In this document: positions 17,624-26,035 of the stretch, one piece after another
How positions within the stretch are numbered: position 1 is the first letter of the stretch
How the letters are laid out: every line of letters starts with the position of its first letter
Assembly: GCF_042643355.1 (NCBI RefSeq)
Contig: NZ_JBHRSS010000003.1
Span: forward strand, 434,001 to 498,000
DNA: 64,000 bases
Reading direction: 5' to 3'
Origin: Salinisphaera aquimarina
GTDB taxonomy: Bacteria; Pseudomonadota; Gammaproteobacteria; Nevskiales; Salinisphaeraceae
Made by a program: the position numbers and the translations under genes
Notes under the pieces: model-generated
Seen by the model: only the letters and a program-made list of their open reading frames with translations
What the model was told of the DNA's origin: nothing
The model's database searches: none

Positions 17624-18493
17624 ATGCCCGATCACGAATTCACCACAATCGCGCTCACCGTCGATGACGGCGTGGCCACGATCCGCCTCGACCGACCGGG
17701 ACGGATGAACGCCTTCAATCCCATCATGAAGGACGAATTGATCGCCGCCTTCGATATCACCGACGCCGACGACGCCGTGCGCGCGGTGATCGTCACCGGC
17801 AACGGCAAGGCCTTCTGCGCGGGCGCGGATCTGTCGGCCGGCGGCAAGACCTTCGACTATGATCAGCGCGCGGGCGTGGACGCCCACCGCGACGGCGGCG
17901 GCCAGCTGTCCATGCGACTCTTTCGCAGCCTCAAGCCGATAATCGCGGCGGTGAACGGCGCCGCCGTGGGCGTGGGCGTAACCATGCAGCTGCCCATGGA
18001 TATACGCATGGCCTCCGACAACGCGAAGTTCGGCTTCGTGTTCTCGCGCCGCGGCATCGTGCCGGAGGCCGCGTCGTCGTGGTTTCTGACCCGCGCGGTC
18101 GGACTGTCCACGGCACTGGAGTGGTGTTATTCGGGCCGCATCTTCACCGCCGCCGAAGCGCTGGAGCGCGGTCTGGTGCGCTCGGTGCACGCGCCCGACG
18201 AACTCTATCCGGCGGCTGTCGCCCTGGCTCGCGAATTCGCCGACCAGACCGCGCCGGTCTCCGTGGCCATGACGCGGCAGATGCTCTGGCGCATGCACAC
18301 GGCACAGCACCCCATGGAAGCCCACCGAATAGATAGTCAGGCGATCAGGGCGCGCGGGCAGTCGGGGGATGCGCGCGAGGGCGTGTCGTCGTTTTTGGAA
18401 AAACGCCCCGCCGAGTTTCCGGACCGGGTGTCGGCCGATATGCCCGATTTCTTCGAATGGCAGGGCGAGCCGCCGTTCCAGTCATCTGAATAA
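17624..18493 (+). CDS. Enoyl-CoA hydratase/isomerase family protein
   Basis: This 289-residue crotonase has the oxyanion-hole motif NGKAFCAGADLS and FSRRGIVPEAASSWFL, typical of 280-300-residue enoyl-CoA hydratases. It would hydrate or isomerise a 2-enoyl-CoA. The ATG at 17624 follows AGGAGA. It is divergent from the PaaG-like gene at 16661-17434 and probably belongs to the same pathway. The C-terminal extension after residue 250 (FLEKRPAEFPDRVSADMPDF) is common in this subgroup. Confidence 0.85.
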   Translation: MPDHEFTTIALTVDDGVATIRLDRPGRMNAFNPIMKDELIAAFDITDADDAVRAVIVTGNGKAFCAGADLSAGGKTFDYDQRAGVDAHRDGGGQLSMRLFRSLKPIIAAVNGAAVGVGVTMQLPMDIRMASDNAKFGFVFSRRGIVPEAASSWFLTRAVGLSTALEWCYSGRIFTAAEALERGLVRSVHAPDELYPAAVALAREFADQTAPVSVAMTRQMLWRMHTAQHPMEAHRIDSQAIRARGQSGDAREGVSSFLEKRPAEFPDRVSADMPDFFEWQGEPPFQSSE

Positions 18494-18916
18494 TGAACCG
18501 CCGGCATACGGCTCGGGCCAGATCGGCGCAACGACACGGCCTTCGGCGTTTCGGCTATCGCCCGACAGATGCTCGGCAAGCAGTTGCACGGGTTAGACGC
18601 TTGGCAGGCACCAGACTAAAGAACCCGCATTGCGGCGGTTAGTTGTCGGCCAAGCCGAATCCGACGCGTAAGAAGACCATCCATGACCTGACAGCACCGG
18701 CGATTCAGTGGGTGCCGCTTCTGCCTGGATGGGCGCGTGGGGCCGACGCTTTCTGTCAGCAACCGCAATTATCGAACCGGGCCCAGCTTCTGGAAGACGA
18801 TGGCCGGCAACGTGGGCGGCATTCATGGCGGAGTTGCAGCGTCTGCATCCCGGTGCGACACCGCCGAAACGATCGGTGATCAAGGAACGGACCGAGGTCT
18901 GTCGGGCGGCAGTCGA
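18494..18916. other. 423-bp gap without a convincing gene
   Basis: Only short ORFs with no recognisable family occur here. At 18591-18638 there is a degenerate copy of the sequence that lies just downstream of tRNA-Arg at 23129-23180, including a decayed terminator-like stem. The rest looks like eroded coding sequence, but no parent family could be identified. Confidence 0.5.
18591..18638. repeat. Degenerate direct repeat of the tRNA-Arg 3' flank (left copy)
   Basis: It shares GGTTAGAC, CTTGnCAG and a nearly identical terminator block (20 of 22 bases around AACCCGC and TGCGGCGG) with 23129-23180, in the same order and orientation. The spacing differs by about 3 bp. The two copies bracket the accessory genes between them, which could mark the ends of an old insertion. 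Confidence 0.5.
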
Positions 18917-19990
18917 TTAAATGATGGAAAGCGCAGAACTACCGCCCTGTTCAGCGTCGGCGTCCGGCCGACCGGGCACCGTTTGGAGGGCGCCGTGCAT
19001 CTCGCGGAACAGCCGCGGCGTTATACCGAACCGCCGCTCGAAAGCCTCGGAGAACCGCGCGGCAGGATACAGGCCGACCTTCGAGGCGATCTCTTTCAGC
19101 GATAGCCCGCGCGAGAGCAGCATGCGAGCCGCGTCCAGGCGCGCTGTTTCGACGAACCGGGCCGGCGTCACGCCGGTTGCCGCCACGAATTTGCGATGAA
19201 ACGTGCGCTCGGTCTGGCCGGCATGTGCGGCCAGCGAAGGTACGTCCAACGGCGCGTCGAGGTTGGCTTGTATCCAGCCGATCAGATCGGCGAAGGGGCT
19301 GCCGGCCTTGACCTGGGCTTTGAGGACCGGGCTGAACTGGGACTGGTAGCCAGGCCGCCGGACGTAGAGGATCAGCCGTTTTGCGACCTCACCGGCGATC
19401 GCCGCATCAAGATCGCGTGCAATCATCGCTAGCGCCATGTCAATCCCGGTGGTGACGCCGGCCGACGTCCACAGTCGCCCGTCCACCACGTAGAGAGAAT
19501 CCGGATCGACCGTGACGGCCGGAAAGGTCTCGGCCAGCGGCTTGCAGGAATCCCAGTGCGTCGCCACGCGATGGCCGTCGAGCAGCCCGAGCGCTGCCAG
19601 TACGAACCCACCGCTGCAGACCGAGCCGAAACGCTCTGCCTTAGCCGCCAGTCCAGGCAGCGCCGCTCGAAGAATCCGGTCCGCCACCGCCGGCAGGAGA
19701 TGCTCTCGTTCCGCGCCGGCGATCAGGATGGTGCTGACATCGCCTGGCCGAAAATCGCAGATGCATCCGGTATCGACAGCAACGCCGCTGCTGCTTTCGA
19801 TGGTGCCGCCGTCGGCCGATACGAGCCCAACCTTGTAATACGCCGGCCGCCCGAATTGCGCCAGGGCGCGGTTGGCGCTGTTGAACACCGATGCTGGCCC
19901 CGACGTGTCGAGAAGCTCGAATCCCGGATAGACGACGAATACGACATGATGCATTGGCAGAAAATATGATGATTTTGTCATTTGCGCCAT
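18917..19990 (-). CDS. GlxA-family transcriptional regulator (DJ-1/PfpI + AraC HTH)
   Basis: This 357-residue regulator has an N-terminal DJ-1/PfpI-like sensor domain (about 13-190) with a Cys nucleophile elbow in GSVCSGGFVLAA. The C-terminal AraC-type double HTH (about 225-330) contains LSLKEIASKVGLYPAARFSE. Such proteins activate or repress genes for small nitrogenous metabolites; the ligand here is unknown. It is divergent, 65 bp from a membrane-anchored DJ-1 protein at 20056, its most likely target. A Met at codon 13 (MHHVVFVVYPGF) is an alternative start. Codon and base use look less GC-rich than in the flanking operons. Confidence 0.85.
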   Translation of the reverse strand: MAQMTKSSYFLPMHHVVFVVYPGFELLDTSGPASVFNSANRALAQFGRPAYYKVGLVSADGGTIESSSGVAVDTGCICDFRPGDVSTILIAGAEREHLLPAVADRILRAALPGLAAKAERFGSVCSGGFVLAALGLLDGHRVATHWDSCKPLAETFPAVTVDPDSLYVVDGRLWTSAGVTTGIDMALAMIARDLDAAIAGEVAKRLILYVRRPGYQSQFSPVLKAQVKAGSPFADLIGWIQANLDAPLDVPSLAAHAGQTERTFHRKFVAATGVTPARFVETARLDAARMLLSRGLSLKEIASKVGLYPAARFSEAFERRFGITPRLFREMHGALQTVPGRPDADAEQGGSSALSII

Positions 19991-20055
19991 CGCTGATGCC
20001 GCTTACTCTCAGCTGGAGTGTCGCGTGAAGCATTTCTTTTCAGCGAGCGGTCGAT

Positions 20056-21207
20056 ATGAATTTACGCACTGCGGTTTGGATCGGATCGGGCGTCGTCGCG
20101 CTGTCTGTTGTCTGCTTCGGTGGCTGGCTCCTGTCTTTGCCGTCGCCCCCTGCCGCTACGGCCGCACCGGCCATCGCCAGGGAGGAGACTGCTGCCGCGC
20201 TCGCCGCCCTTCGGCCGCCCAAGCGTGAGCGCCCGCTGATCGCGGTCATCGGCATCAACGATGCGACCGAGACGACCGATTATCTGATGACCTACGGGGT
20301 CCTTCGGCGCGCGGGTGTGGGCGACGTCGTCGCACTCGCAACCGGGCCCGGCCCGGTCCGACTCTATCCGGCACTCACGGCCGAGCCCGATAGCACGGTC
20401 GCCGAGTTCGATGCGGCTCATCCGGAAGGCGCCGACTATGTCATCGTTCCGGCGATGGGTCGCGACGACGATCCGGCCGCCATCGCGTGGCTGCAGAGCC
20501 AAGCGGCGAAAGGCGCCACCGTTATCAGCGTGTGCGCAGGCGCCAAGGTGATCGGCAAGGCCGGATTACTCGATCACAGGCGCGCCACCACACACTGGTA
20601 TTACGTAGACGAACTGCTCGAAATCAGCCCGACGACAGAGTATGTCGCCGACCGCCGGATGGTGATCGATGGAAGCGTGGCCACGACCACGACCACGGGC
20701 ATCTCGGCGTCGATGCCGATGATGCTGACTTTGATCGAGGCGATCGCGGGTCGTGAGAAGGCCGAGGCGGTCGCCCAGGAACTCGGGCTTCGAGAATGGG
20801 ACGCACGCCATGCAAGCGACGCATTCAAGCTCACCCGCGCTTTCGCGACGAGCGTGCTGCGCAACCGGTTGACCTTCTGGAACCACGAGGCGTTCGGTAT
20901 CGCGCTCCAGCCGGGCATTGACGAAGTCTCACTTGCGCTCGCGGCTGATGCCTGGTCACGAACCTATCGCTCGCGGGTCGTGACGTTTGCCAACGGGCCT
21001 ACGAAAACCCGCAGCGGCATTCGCATCCTCCCGGATCGCCAGTCCGATACCTGGTCGGGGGGGCCTCTCGTTTCGACCATCGCAAACCGGCCCCCTGCCC
21101 GGGTACTGGACGATACCCTGGCTACCATCGCCGAGAGATACGGGGCGCCGACCGCGCATGTCGTCGCAATGCAACTCGAATATCCGACTTCGGGCGACAT
21201 GCGTTAA
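20056..21207 (+). CDS. Membrane-anchored or exported DJ-1/PfpI family protein
   Basis: This 383-residue protein begins with a single hydrophobic segment (about 8-30) that is a signal anchor or signal peptide, followed by an Ala-rich linker. A DJ-1/PfpI domain follows, with the nucleophile Cys160 in VISVCAGAKVIG and His in RRATTHW. A second alpha/beta region of unclear nature occupies 240-383. DJ-1 superfamily members include amidases, glyoxalases and chaperones; the activity cannot be assigned. Its divergent partner is a GlxA regulator with a related sensor domain, suggesting that both recognise the same type of small molecule. Confidence 0.72.
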   Translation: MNLRTAVWIGSGVVALSVVCFGGWLLSLPSPPAATAAPAIAREETAAALAALRPPKRERPLIAVIGINDATETTDYLMTYGVLRRAGVGDVVALATGPGPVRLYPALTAEPDSTVAEFDAAHPEGADYVIVPAMGRDDDPAAIAWLQSQAAKGATVISVCAGAKVIGKAGLLDHRRATTHWYYVDELLEISPTTEYVADRRMVIDGSVATTTTTGISASMPMMLTLIEAIAGREKAEAVAQELGLREWDARHASDAFKLTRAFATSVLRNRLTFWNHEAFGIALQPGIDEVSLALAADAWSRTYRSRVVTFANGPTKTRSGIRILPDRQSDTWSGGPLVSTIANRPPARVLDDTLATIAERYGAPTAHVVAMQLEYPTSGDMR

Positions 21208-21518
21208 CGGCGCGACACGCCAACGCCTGCCCGGCCTTTCACGAGGTAGTCGACGCGTGTTGCATGCCACGGCCGGCAACCACGACCGCAGGAGGTCGCG
21301 ATGACTGACATTCACAGCGATTTTCAGGACGTTGATCAGGCTCCCGAATCGCTCGCACGCCACGCCCGGGTCGTCATGCAGCGCGCCTTCCTCTTCGCCA
21401 AAGCCCCAAGTAGAGCCAGGATTGTCGCCGACAGCGTCGATCATCCGCGTCGATGCGTCGAACCGTTTTTCACTTCCATGCCCGACCAACCATCAACACA
21501 GCCTGAGAGGATAGTGTC
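21208..21518. other. 311-bp gap with an orphan ribosome site and start codon
   Basis: A strong site (GGAGG at 21291-21295) precedes an ATG at 21301. The ORF it opens runs out of frame into the AHSA1-like gene at 21519 and shows no recognisable domain. It may be the remains of a gene truncated by deletion; otherwise nothing is seen here. Confidence 0.4.
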
Positions 21519-21962
21519 ATGCCCAACACCATTCGCCTCCATCGCGTGCTCGCAGCGAAGCCAGAGAAAGTCTTTCGCGCCTTCGTCGAACCGGACGCCA
21601 TCGCCAGCTGGCTCCCACCCTTCGGCTTTGTTTGCACCGTCCATGAGCTGGAACCCGAAGTGGGCGGCAAACACAGGATGTCGTTCCGGAATTTCACGAC
21701 CGGCGACAGCAATTCATTCGGCGGCGAGTACGTCGAGTTCGTTCCCGGCGAACGCCTCGTCTACACGGACAGGTTCGACGATCCCGACTTGCCCGGCGAA
21801 ATGAAAGTGACAGTGGCATTCAAAGCCGTTTCCGTCGGGACGGAATTGACCGTCGTGCAGGAAGGCGTGCCGGACATGTTTCCCCCTGAAGCCTGTTATC
21901 TCGGCTGGCAGGAATGCCTGCAGAAGCTGGCGAAACTTGTTGAGCCCGGGAACAATCAATAA
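21519..21962 (+). CDS. SRPBCC/AHSA1-type protein
   Basis: This 147-residue protein begins with the AHSA1 pattern IRLHRVLAAKPEKVFRAFVEPDAI and contains GGKHRMSFRNF and GEYVEFVPGERLVYTDRF, typical of START/Bet v1-like folds related to the Aha1 C-terminal domain. These small cytoplasmic proteins bind hydrophobic ligands; the function here is unknown. AGAGGA lies upstream of the ATG. It is followed by a RibD/DHFR-like fragment and a VOC protein, families that often travel together in actinobacterial and proteobacterial accessory clusters. Confidence 0.85.
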   Translation: MPNTIRLHRVLAAKPEKVFRAFVEPDAIASWLPPFGFVCTVHELEPEVGGKHRMSFRNFTTGDSNSFGGEYVEFVPGERLVYTDRFDDPDLPGEMKVTVAFKAVSVGTELTVVQEGVPDMFPPEACYLGWQECLQKLAKLVEPGNNQ

Positions 21963-22015
21963 CGTCGTCGCCGCGGATAATGCGGGCGATCATCGGCGAA
22001 CGGAGGAAACCCGCA

Positions 22016-22183
22016 ATGCGACAGCTCGGGATCATCGAGCAAATCTCGATCGACGGCGTGATCCAAGCTTCGGGCGGGCCGGACGAAGAGGCCGACTACG
22101 CACATGGCGGATGGACGGTGCCGCATTTCGATCCAGCCGTCAGCGAGACCCGCGACGATCGACGTACAGGAGAATGCACATGA
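22016..22183 (+). pseudogene. RibD/dihydrofolate-reductase-like protein, N-terminal fragment
   Basis: The 55-residue product starts MRQLGIIEQISIDGVIQASG and continues GPDEEADYAHGGWTVPHFD. This matches the first 45 residues of the RibD C-terminal/DHFR-like family, whose members are normally 180-220 residues long. CGGAGGAAA precedes the ATG. The rest of the domain is missing; the frame ends in TGA overlapping the ATG of the next gene as ATGA. The fragment is therefore either a deletion relic or a short translated leader that couples to the VOC gene. Confidence 0.65.
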
Positions 22184-22659
22184 GTGAGTTGGTGACCTGC
22201 CTGTGGTTCGACCACGGCGAAGCGAAGAAGGCAGCCGAGTTCTACGCCACGACTTTTCCCGATAGCCACGTCGACCGGGTAAACGCGGCCGCGGCGGACT
22301 ATCCCGGTGGCGAAGAAGGCGACGAACTGACCGTCGAGTTCACCGTGCTCGGCCGCAAGTTCGTCGGCCTGAATGGCGGTCCGATCTTCACGCCGAACGA
22401 AGCCGTCTCTTTCATGGTGGTCACTGACGACCAGAAAGAGACCGATCGCTACTGGGATGCGATTGTCGGCAACGACGGCCGGGAAAGCGCCTGCGGCTGG
22501 TGCAAGGATCGATGGGGTCATTCGTGGCAAATCACACCGGCGATTCTGCTCGAGCTGACTACGGGGCCCGATAAGGACAAGGCCCGACGCGCCTTCGAGG
22601 CGATGATGACCATGAACAAGATCGACATTGCCACGATCGAGGCAGCCGCAGCGCAATGA
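22180..22659 (+). CDS. VOC-family protein (PhnB/3-demethylubiquinone methyltransferase-like)
   Basis: This 159-residue protein has the fold pattern of the PhnB-like branch of the vicinal oxygen chelate superfamily. It begins MSELVTCLWFDHGEAKKAAE and contains AAEFYATTFPDS and WCKDRWGHSWQITP. Despite the old database name these proteins are not proven methyltransferases; the activity is unknown. The ATG at 22180 follows AGGAGAA and overlaps the stop of the DHFR-like fragment by 4 bp. It ends the accessory gene run before tRNA-Arg. Confidence 0.85.
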   Translation: MSELVTCLWFDHGEAKKAAEFYATTFPDSHVDRVNAAAADYPGGEEGDELTVEFTVLGRKFVGLNGGPIFTPNEAVSFMVVTDDQKETDRYWDAIVGNDGRESACGWCKDRWGHSWQITPAILLELTTGPDKDKARRAFEAMMTMNKIDIATIEAAAAQ

Positions 22660-23158
22660 CCGAAGCACCCTCAAAATCGGAGAGGCTTAACAAGCGTCGC
22701 GAAAGCACGGCGGCTGGATCCGGGGCGAGGTGTTTCTACCAGGGACGCGCGACGACCTTCGGCTGAGCGATATCGTCCCACCCCGCAGTTCATTCGGCAC
22801 CGCGAATAACGGCGGGGCTCGTCCCCGATTTACCCATCGCTCGACCTGGATGCCACCACGTGGAGCGCGGCGCGAGATGAGCGTCATAGGCCGCCACGAA
22901 TCTCTAGCGTAGAGGCGCATGGCCCGATGGGGGATGCCTCCGGCCCAGTCCGCGCAAGGTCGCACCGCCGCCAGCGCGCAACCGGCGGCGTACGCGCATT
23001 GAAGTCGAATCGATGTGCCCGGCAGGCATATTCGCGGCTCGCGCCGCTCACCCTTCGGGCCAGTGCCGAAACGGCACTGTTCTCACCCGCTGCGCGGGCT
23101 CGTCGAACCCGCTTGTCTGTCTGTCGCAGGTTAGACAACTTGTCAGATAAGCCACATT
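22660..23158. other. About 500-bp non-coding stretch downstream of tRNA-Arg
   Basis: No plausible gene is seen; a minus-strand ORF of 84 codons is Arg/Ala-rich and resembles translated structured DNA. There are perfect stem-loops at 23061-23079 (CAGTGCCG-AAA-CGGCACTG) and 23086-23098 (CCCGC-TGC-GCGGG). A short block near 23017 (TGCCCGGCAGG) echoes the 3' end of the tRNA gene. Confidence 0.5.
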
Positions 23159-23180
23159 AAAAAACCCGCACTGCGGCGGG
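23129..23180. repeat. Direct repeat beside tRNA-Arg (right copy)
   Basis: This is the partner of 18591-18638. It begins GGTTAGAC 62 bp from the tRNA 3' end and includes the tRNA terminator. Together the two copies enclose the GlxA/DJ-1/AHSA1/VOC genes. Confidence 0.5.
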
Positions 23181-23185
23181 CTTTT
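23159..23185 (-). terminator. Rho-independent terminator of tRNA-Arg
   Basis: On the minus strand the stem GCCCGC/GCGGG with loop CGCAGT is flanked by AAAA and followed by six T residues. It lies six bases beyond the encoded CCA end of the tRNA gene. Confidence 0.85.
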
Positions 23186-23190
23186 AAATG

Positions 23191-23267
23191 TGGTGCGCCC
23201 GGCAGGAGTCGAACCTGCGACCTCTGGCTTCGGAGGCCAGCGCTCTATCCAACTGAGCTACGGGCGC
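23191..23267 (-). tRNA. tRNA-Arg (anticodon CCG)
   Basis: The 77-base cloverleaf reads GCGCCCGTAGCTCAGTTGGA at its 5' end and pairs with CGGGCGC before discriminator A and an encoded CCA. The anticodon stem CTGGC/GCCAG encloses the loop CTCCGAA, giving anticodon CCG for CGG codons. The T arm GCAGG-TTCGAGT-CCTGC is intact. A terminator follows immediately. Confidence 0.97.
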
Positions 23268-23406
23268 TCGCGTCGCGTGAAAGGATACGCATACGTCACG
23301 CCTGCGTCTACGCAATGAGCTCTGGCGTATCCGTGTCGAAGAAATTTTCCGTTATACTTCGCCCTTCACCGCGTCCATTTACGTTCACGCAGACGAAAGC
23401 CTTGCT

Positions 23407-23895
23407 ATGACCGCTAATCACGACCAGACGTTTTTTCGCGCATTCACCATCGTTCTGGGCGTGCTGTTCGCCATCACGATTATCGCGATCATCGGCGCAA
23501 ACATCATCACCTCGATAGCATCCAGCGATGAGATGCGTCCCGAGGAAATGGCGCAGATCAAGGAACGCACCCAGCCGGTCTACGCGGTGAATACCGATCC
23601 CAACGCCACCAAGATGGTCGCGGCCGGCGGCGGCGATGCCAAGCCGATGTCGGGCGAACAGGTATTCAGCAACGTCTGTACCGCCTGTCATACCGCCGGC
23701 GTGGCCGGCGCGCCCAAGGTTACCGATACCGCGGAATGGAAAAAACGACTGTCGGATCAGGGCAAGGACAGCCTCTACAAACGCGCGATCAACGGCTACA
23801 AGGGCATGCCTGCCAAGGGCGGCAACCCGGATTTGAGCGAAGACGAGATGCACAAGGCCGTCGACTATATTCTCGGCGAGGCCGGCGCCACCTGA
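23407..23895 (+). CDS. Cytochrome c5 family protein (membrane-anchored)
   Basis: This 162-residue c-type cytochrome has an N-terminal hydrophobic segment (about 13-37) that is an uncleaved anchor or signal. One haem site is present, CTACH at 91-95, with the axial Met at 134 in GYKGMPAKGG. It should carry electrons in the periplasm, probably to a terminal oxidase. The gene lies 11.5 kb or less from rep, comM, ubiK and glnK-amtB, the same set that surrounds cytochrome c5 in Pseudomonas. It is followed by a strong bidirectional terminator. Confidence 0.92.
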   Translation: MTANHDQTFFRAFTIVLGVLFAITIIAIIGANIITSIASSDEMRPEEMAQIKERTQPVYAVNTDPNATKMVAAGGGDAKPMSGEQVFSNVCTACHTAGVAGAPKVTDTAEWKKRLSDQGKDSLYKRAINGYKGMPAKGGNPDLSEDEMHKAVDYILGEAGAT

Positions 23896-23916
23896 TCGGC
23901 ACCGCCGACCCGTAGA

Positions 23917-23952
23917 CAATAAAAAGCCGCTCTCCGAAGCGGCTTTTTATTG
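23917..23952. terminator. Bidirectional rho-independent terminator
   Basis: A perfect 15-bp inverted repeat (CAATAAAAAGCCGCT and its complement, loop CTCCGA) carries T runs on both strands. It separates the convergent cytochrome c5 gene and rep. Confidence 0.95.
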
Positions 23953-23972
23953 TCCGGCGTTCGTGCCGCGAA

Positions 23973-25982
23973 TCAGGGCGTAGGCTCGCTGCCCAGCATG
24001 GCCTTGAGCGCGGCGAGTTGGCCGCGGCCGTGTTCGGCCTCCGCCTTGATGTCGCGCTTGCCGCCGGCCTGTGGCCAGTCGATCTCGTCGCGCGGCAATT
24101 CTTCGAGAAAACGGCTCGGCGTGGTGTCCGAATTCTCGCCACCGCGCCGACGCTGGCGCGCGTAGCTCAGCGCCAGGGTCTTGCGAGCGCGCGTAATGCC
24201 GACATAGAGCAGGCGTCTTTCCTCCTCGATCTTTTCGTCGTCGAGGCAGGCGTGGTGCGGCAGCAGGCCTTCCTCCATGCCGACCAGAAACACGTGGTCG
24301 AACTCCAGCCCCTTGGCCGCATGCAGGGTCAGCAGATGGACCTGGTTTTCGATGTCCTTTTCCGACTGGGATGCGAAGTCCATGAGGCTCAATCGGCGCA
24401 CCACGTCGTCCAGGCTGCGCGGCGTGCCGTCCTCGTTTTCCTCCACATGACCGAGCCAGCCCAGAAATTCATCGACGTTCTCCAGCCGTTTTCGCCCGGC
24501 GCGCTGGTTGGCGGCGGTATCGCGCAGCCAGTCGCGATAACCGATATCGGTGATCAGCTGGGTGACGAGTTTGCGCACCGGCGTGGACTCGCCCAGGGCA
24601 GCCAGATTCTCGGCCCAGTCGACGAACTCTTCCAGGCGCCGTCCGGCGCGGTCGTTGATGCCACCGGTCAAACCGATACCGCGAGCGGCATCGAACAGGC
24701 TGCGATGACGCTGACCGGCATAGTGGGCGAGTGTCTCCAGCGTGGCCGGACCGAGCTCCCGGCGCGGCAGATTGACCACGCGCAGGAACGCCGCGTCGTC
24801 GTCGGTGTTGGTCAGCAAGCGCAGATAGGCCGCCAGATCGCGGATTTCGCTGCGCTCGAAGAACGACCGTCCGCCGGAAACGCGGTAGGCCATGTTGCGC
24901 TCACGCATGGCTTTTTCGAACGCGCGTGACTGAAAGTTGCCACGGTAGAGCACCGCGTAGCCGCCGAGCTTGTTGCCGGTGCGCAGCCGATGCGCCGAAA
25001 TCTCGCTGACCACGCGTTCGGCCTCGCCGGCCTCGTCGGCACAGGCCAGTATGCGAATACGATCGCCCTGCCCCATGGCGCTCCAGAGCGTCTTCTCATA
25101 GGCGCGCTGATTGGACTGAATCAGCCGGTTGGCCGCCGAGAGCACGTTGCCGACGGAGCGATAGTTCTGCTCCAGCTTGATGACTTTCAGATGCGGGAAA
25201 TCGCGCGACAGATCGGCGATGTTGCCCGGCCGCGCGCCGCGCCAGGCATAGATCGATTGGTCGTCGTCGCCCACCACGGTAAAGGCCGCGCGGCCGCCGG
25301 CAAGCAGGCGCAGCAGCTCATACTGGGCCACGTTGGTATCCTGATACTCGTCGACGAGCAGATATCGAAAACGATTCTGCCAGCGCTCGCGGGCGGCCGG
25401 ATCGTCGCGCAGCAGTTGCACCGGCAGGCTCAGCAGATCGTCGAAGTCCACCGCGTTATAGGCTTTGAGCCGCCGCTGGTATTCGCCATAGGCCCGCGCG
25501 ATCGGCTGATCGGCGCCCTCGGCACTCGCCAGTGCCTGGGCCGGGTCGATGAGCGCGGATTTCCAGCCGCTGATGGTGAAACGCGCTATCTTGCGCTGCT
25601 CGACGTCGCGCCCGATCAGATCGGCCAGCAGCTTGTCGCCATCCTCGGCGTCGAAGATGGAAAAGCGCGATTTATAGCCCAGCGTTTGGTGCTCCGCGCG
25701 AATCATCTGCAGGCCGAGACTGTGGAATGTGCTCACCGTCAGCCCGCGCGCGTCCTCCCGGGACACCAGCTTGGAGGCACGCTGCTTCATCTCGCGCGCG
25801 GCCTTGTTGGTGAAGGTCACCGCGGCGATGCGGTCACCGGTATAGCCGCGCTGGATCAGGTAGGCGATCTTGCGCGTGATCACACCGGTCTTGCCGGAGC
25901 CCGCGCCGGCAAGCACGAGCAGCGGGCCGTCCAGATAACGGACCGCCGATTCCTGCTGCGGATTGAGTTTGGGTTGCGCCAT
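23973..25982 (-). CDS. rep: ATP-dependent DNA helicase Rep
   Basis: This 669-residue UvrD/Rep-family 3'-5' helicase promotes replication fork progression. It has the Q motif (LNPQQESAV), Walker A AGAGSGKT (25-32), Walker B DEYQDTN, QSIYAWRGA (motif III), YRSVGNVLSAANRLI (motif IV) and the C-terminal motifs LLTLHAAKGLEFDHVF and RRLLYVGITRARK. The ATG at 25982 was chosen; an in-frame TTG three codons earlier lacks support. Length and motif wording favour Rep over UvrD. Confidence 0.95.
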   Translation of the reverse strand: MAQPKLNPQQESAVRYLDGPLLVLAGAGSGKTGVITRKIAYLIQRGYTGDRIAAVTFTNKAAREMKQRASKLVSREDARGLTVSTFHSLGLQMIRAEHQTLGYKSRFSIFDAEDGDKLLADLIGRDVEQRKIARFTISGWKSALIDPAQALASAEGADQPIARAYGEYQRRLKAYNAVDFDDLLSLPVQLLRDDPAARERWQNRFRYLLVDEYQDTNVAQYELLRLLAGGRAAFTVVGDDDQSIYAWRGARPGNIADLSRDFPHLKVIKLEQNYRSVGNVLSAANRLIQSNQRAYEKTLWSAMGQGDRIRILACADEAGEAERVVSEISAHRLRTGNKLGGYAVLYRGNFQSRAFEKAMRERNMAYRVSGGRSFFERSEIRDLAAYLRLLTNTDDDAAFLRVVNLPRRELGPATLETLAHYAGQRHRSLFDAARGIGLTGGINDRAGRRLEEFVDWAENLAALGESTPVRKLVTQLITDIGYRDWLRDTAANQRAGRKRLENVDEFLGWLGHVEENEDGTPRSLDDVVRRLSLMDFASQSEKDIENQVHLLTLHAAKGLEFDHVFLVGMEEGLLPHHACLDDEKIEEERRLLYVGITRARKTLALSYARQRRRGGENSDTTPSRFLEELPRDEIDWPQAGGKRDIKAEAEHGRGQLAALKAMLGSEPTP

Positions 25983-26035
25983 GGGCGGCAAAGTCTAGCA
26001 GCTGCACCGATCCGCGCGGCGGGCAGGCGTGTCTA

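Noticed and set aside
18643..18920. Short plus-strand ORFs in the gap before the GlxA gene
   Set aside because: A faint resemblance of one frame to YCII-like proteins (WMGAWGRRF) was too weak and too short to call, even as a pseudogene.
22884..23138. 84-codon minus-strand ORF beside tRNA-Arg
   Set aside because: Arg/Ala-rich, contains the stem-loops of the non-coding stretch and has no ribosome site.
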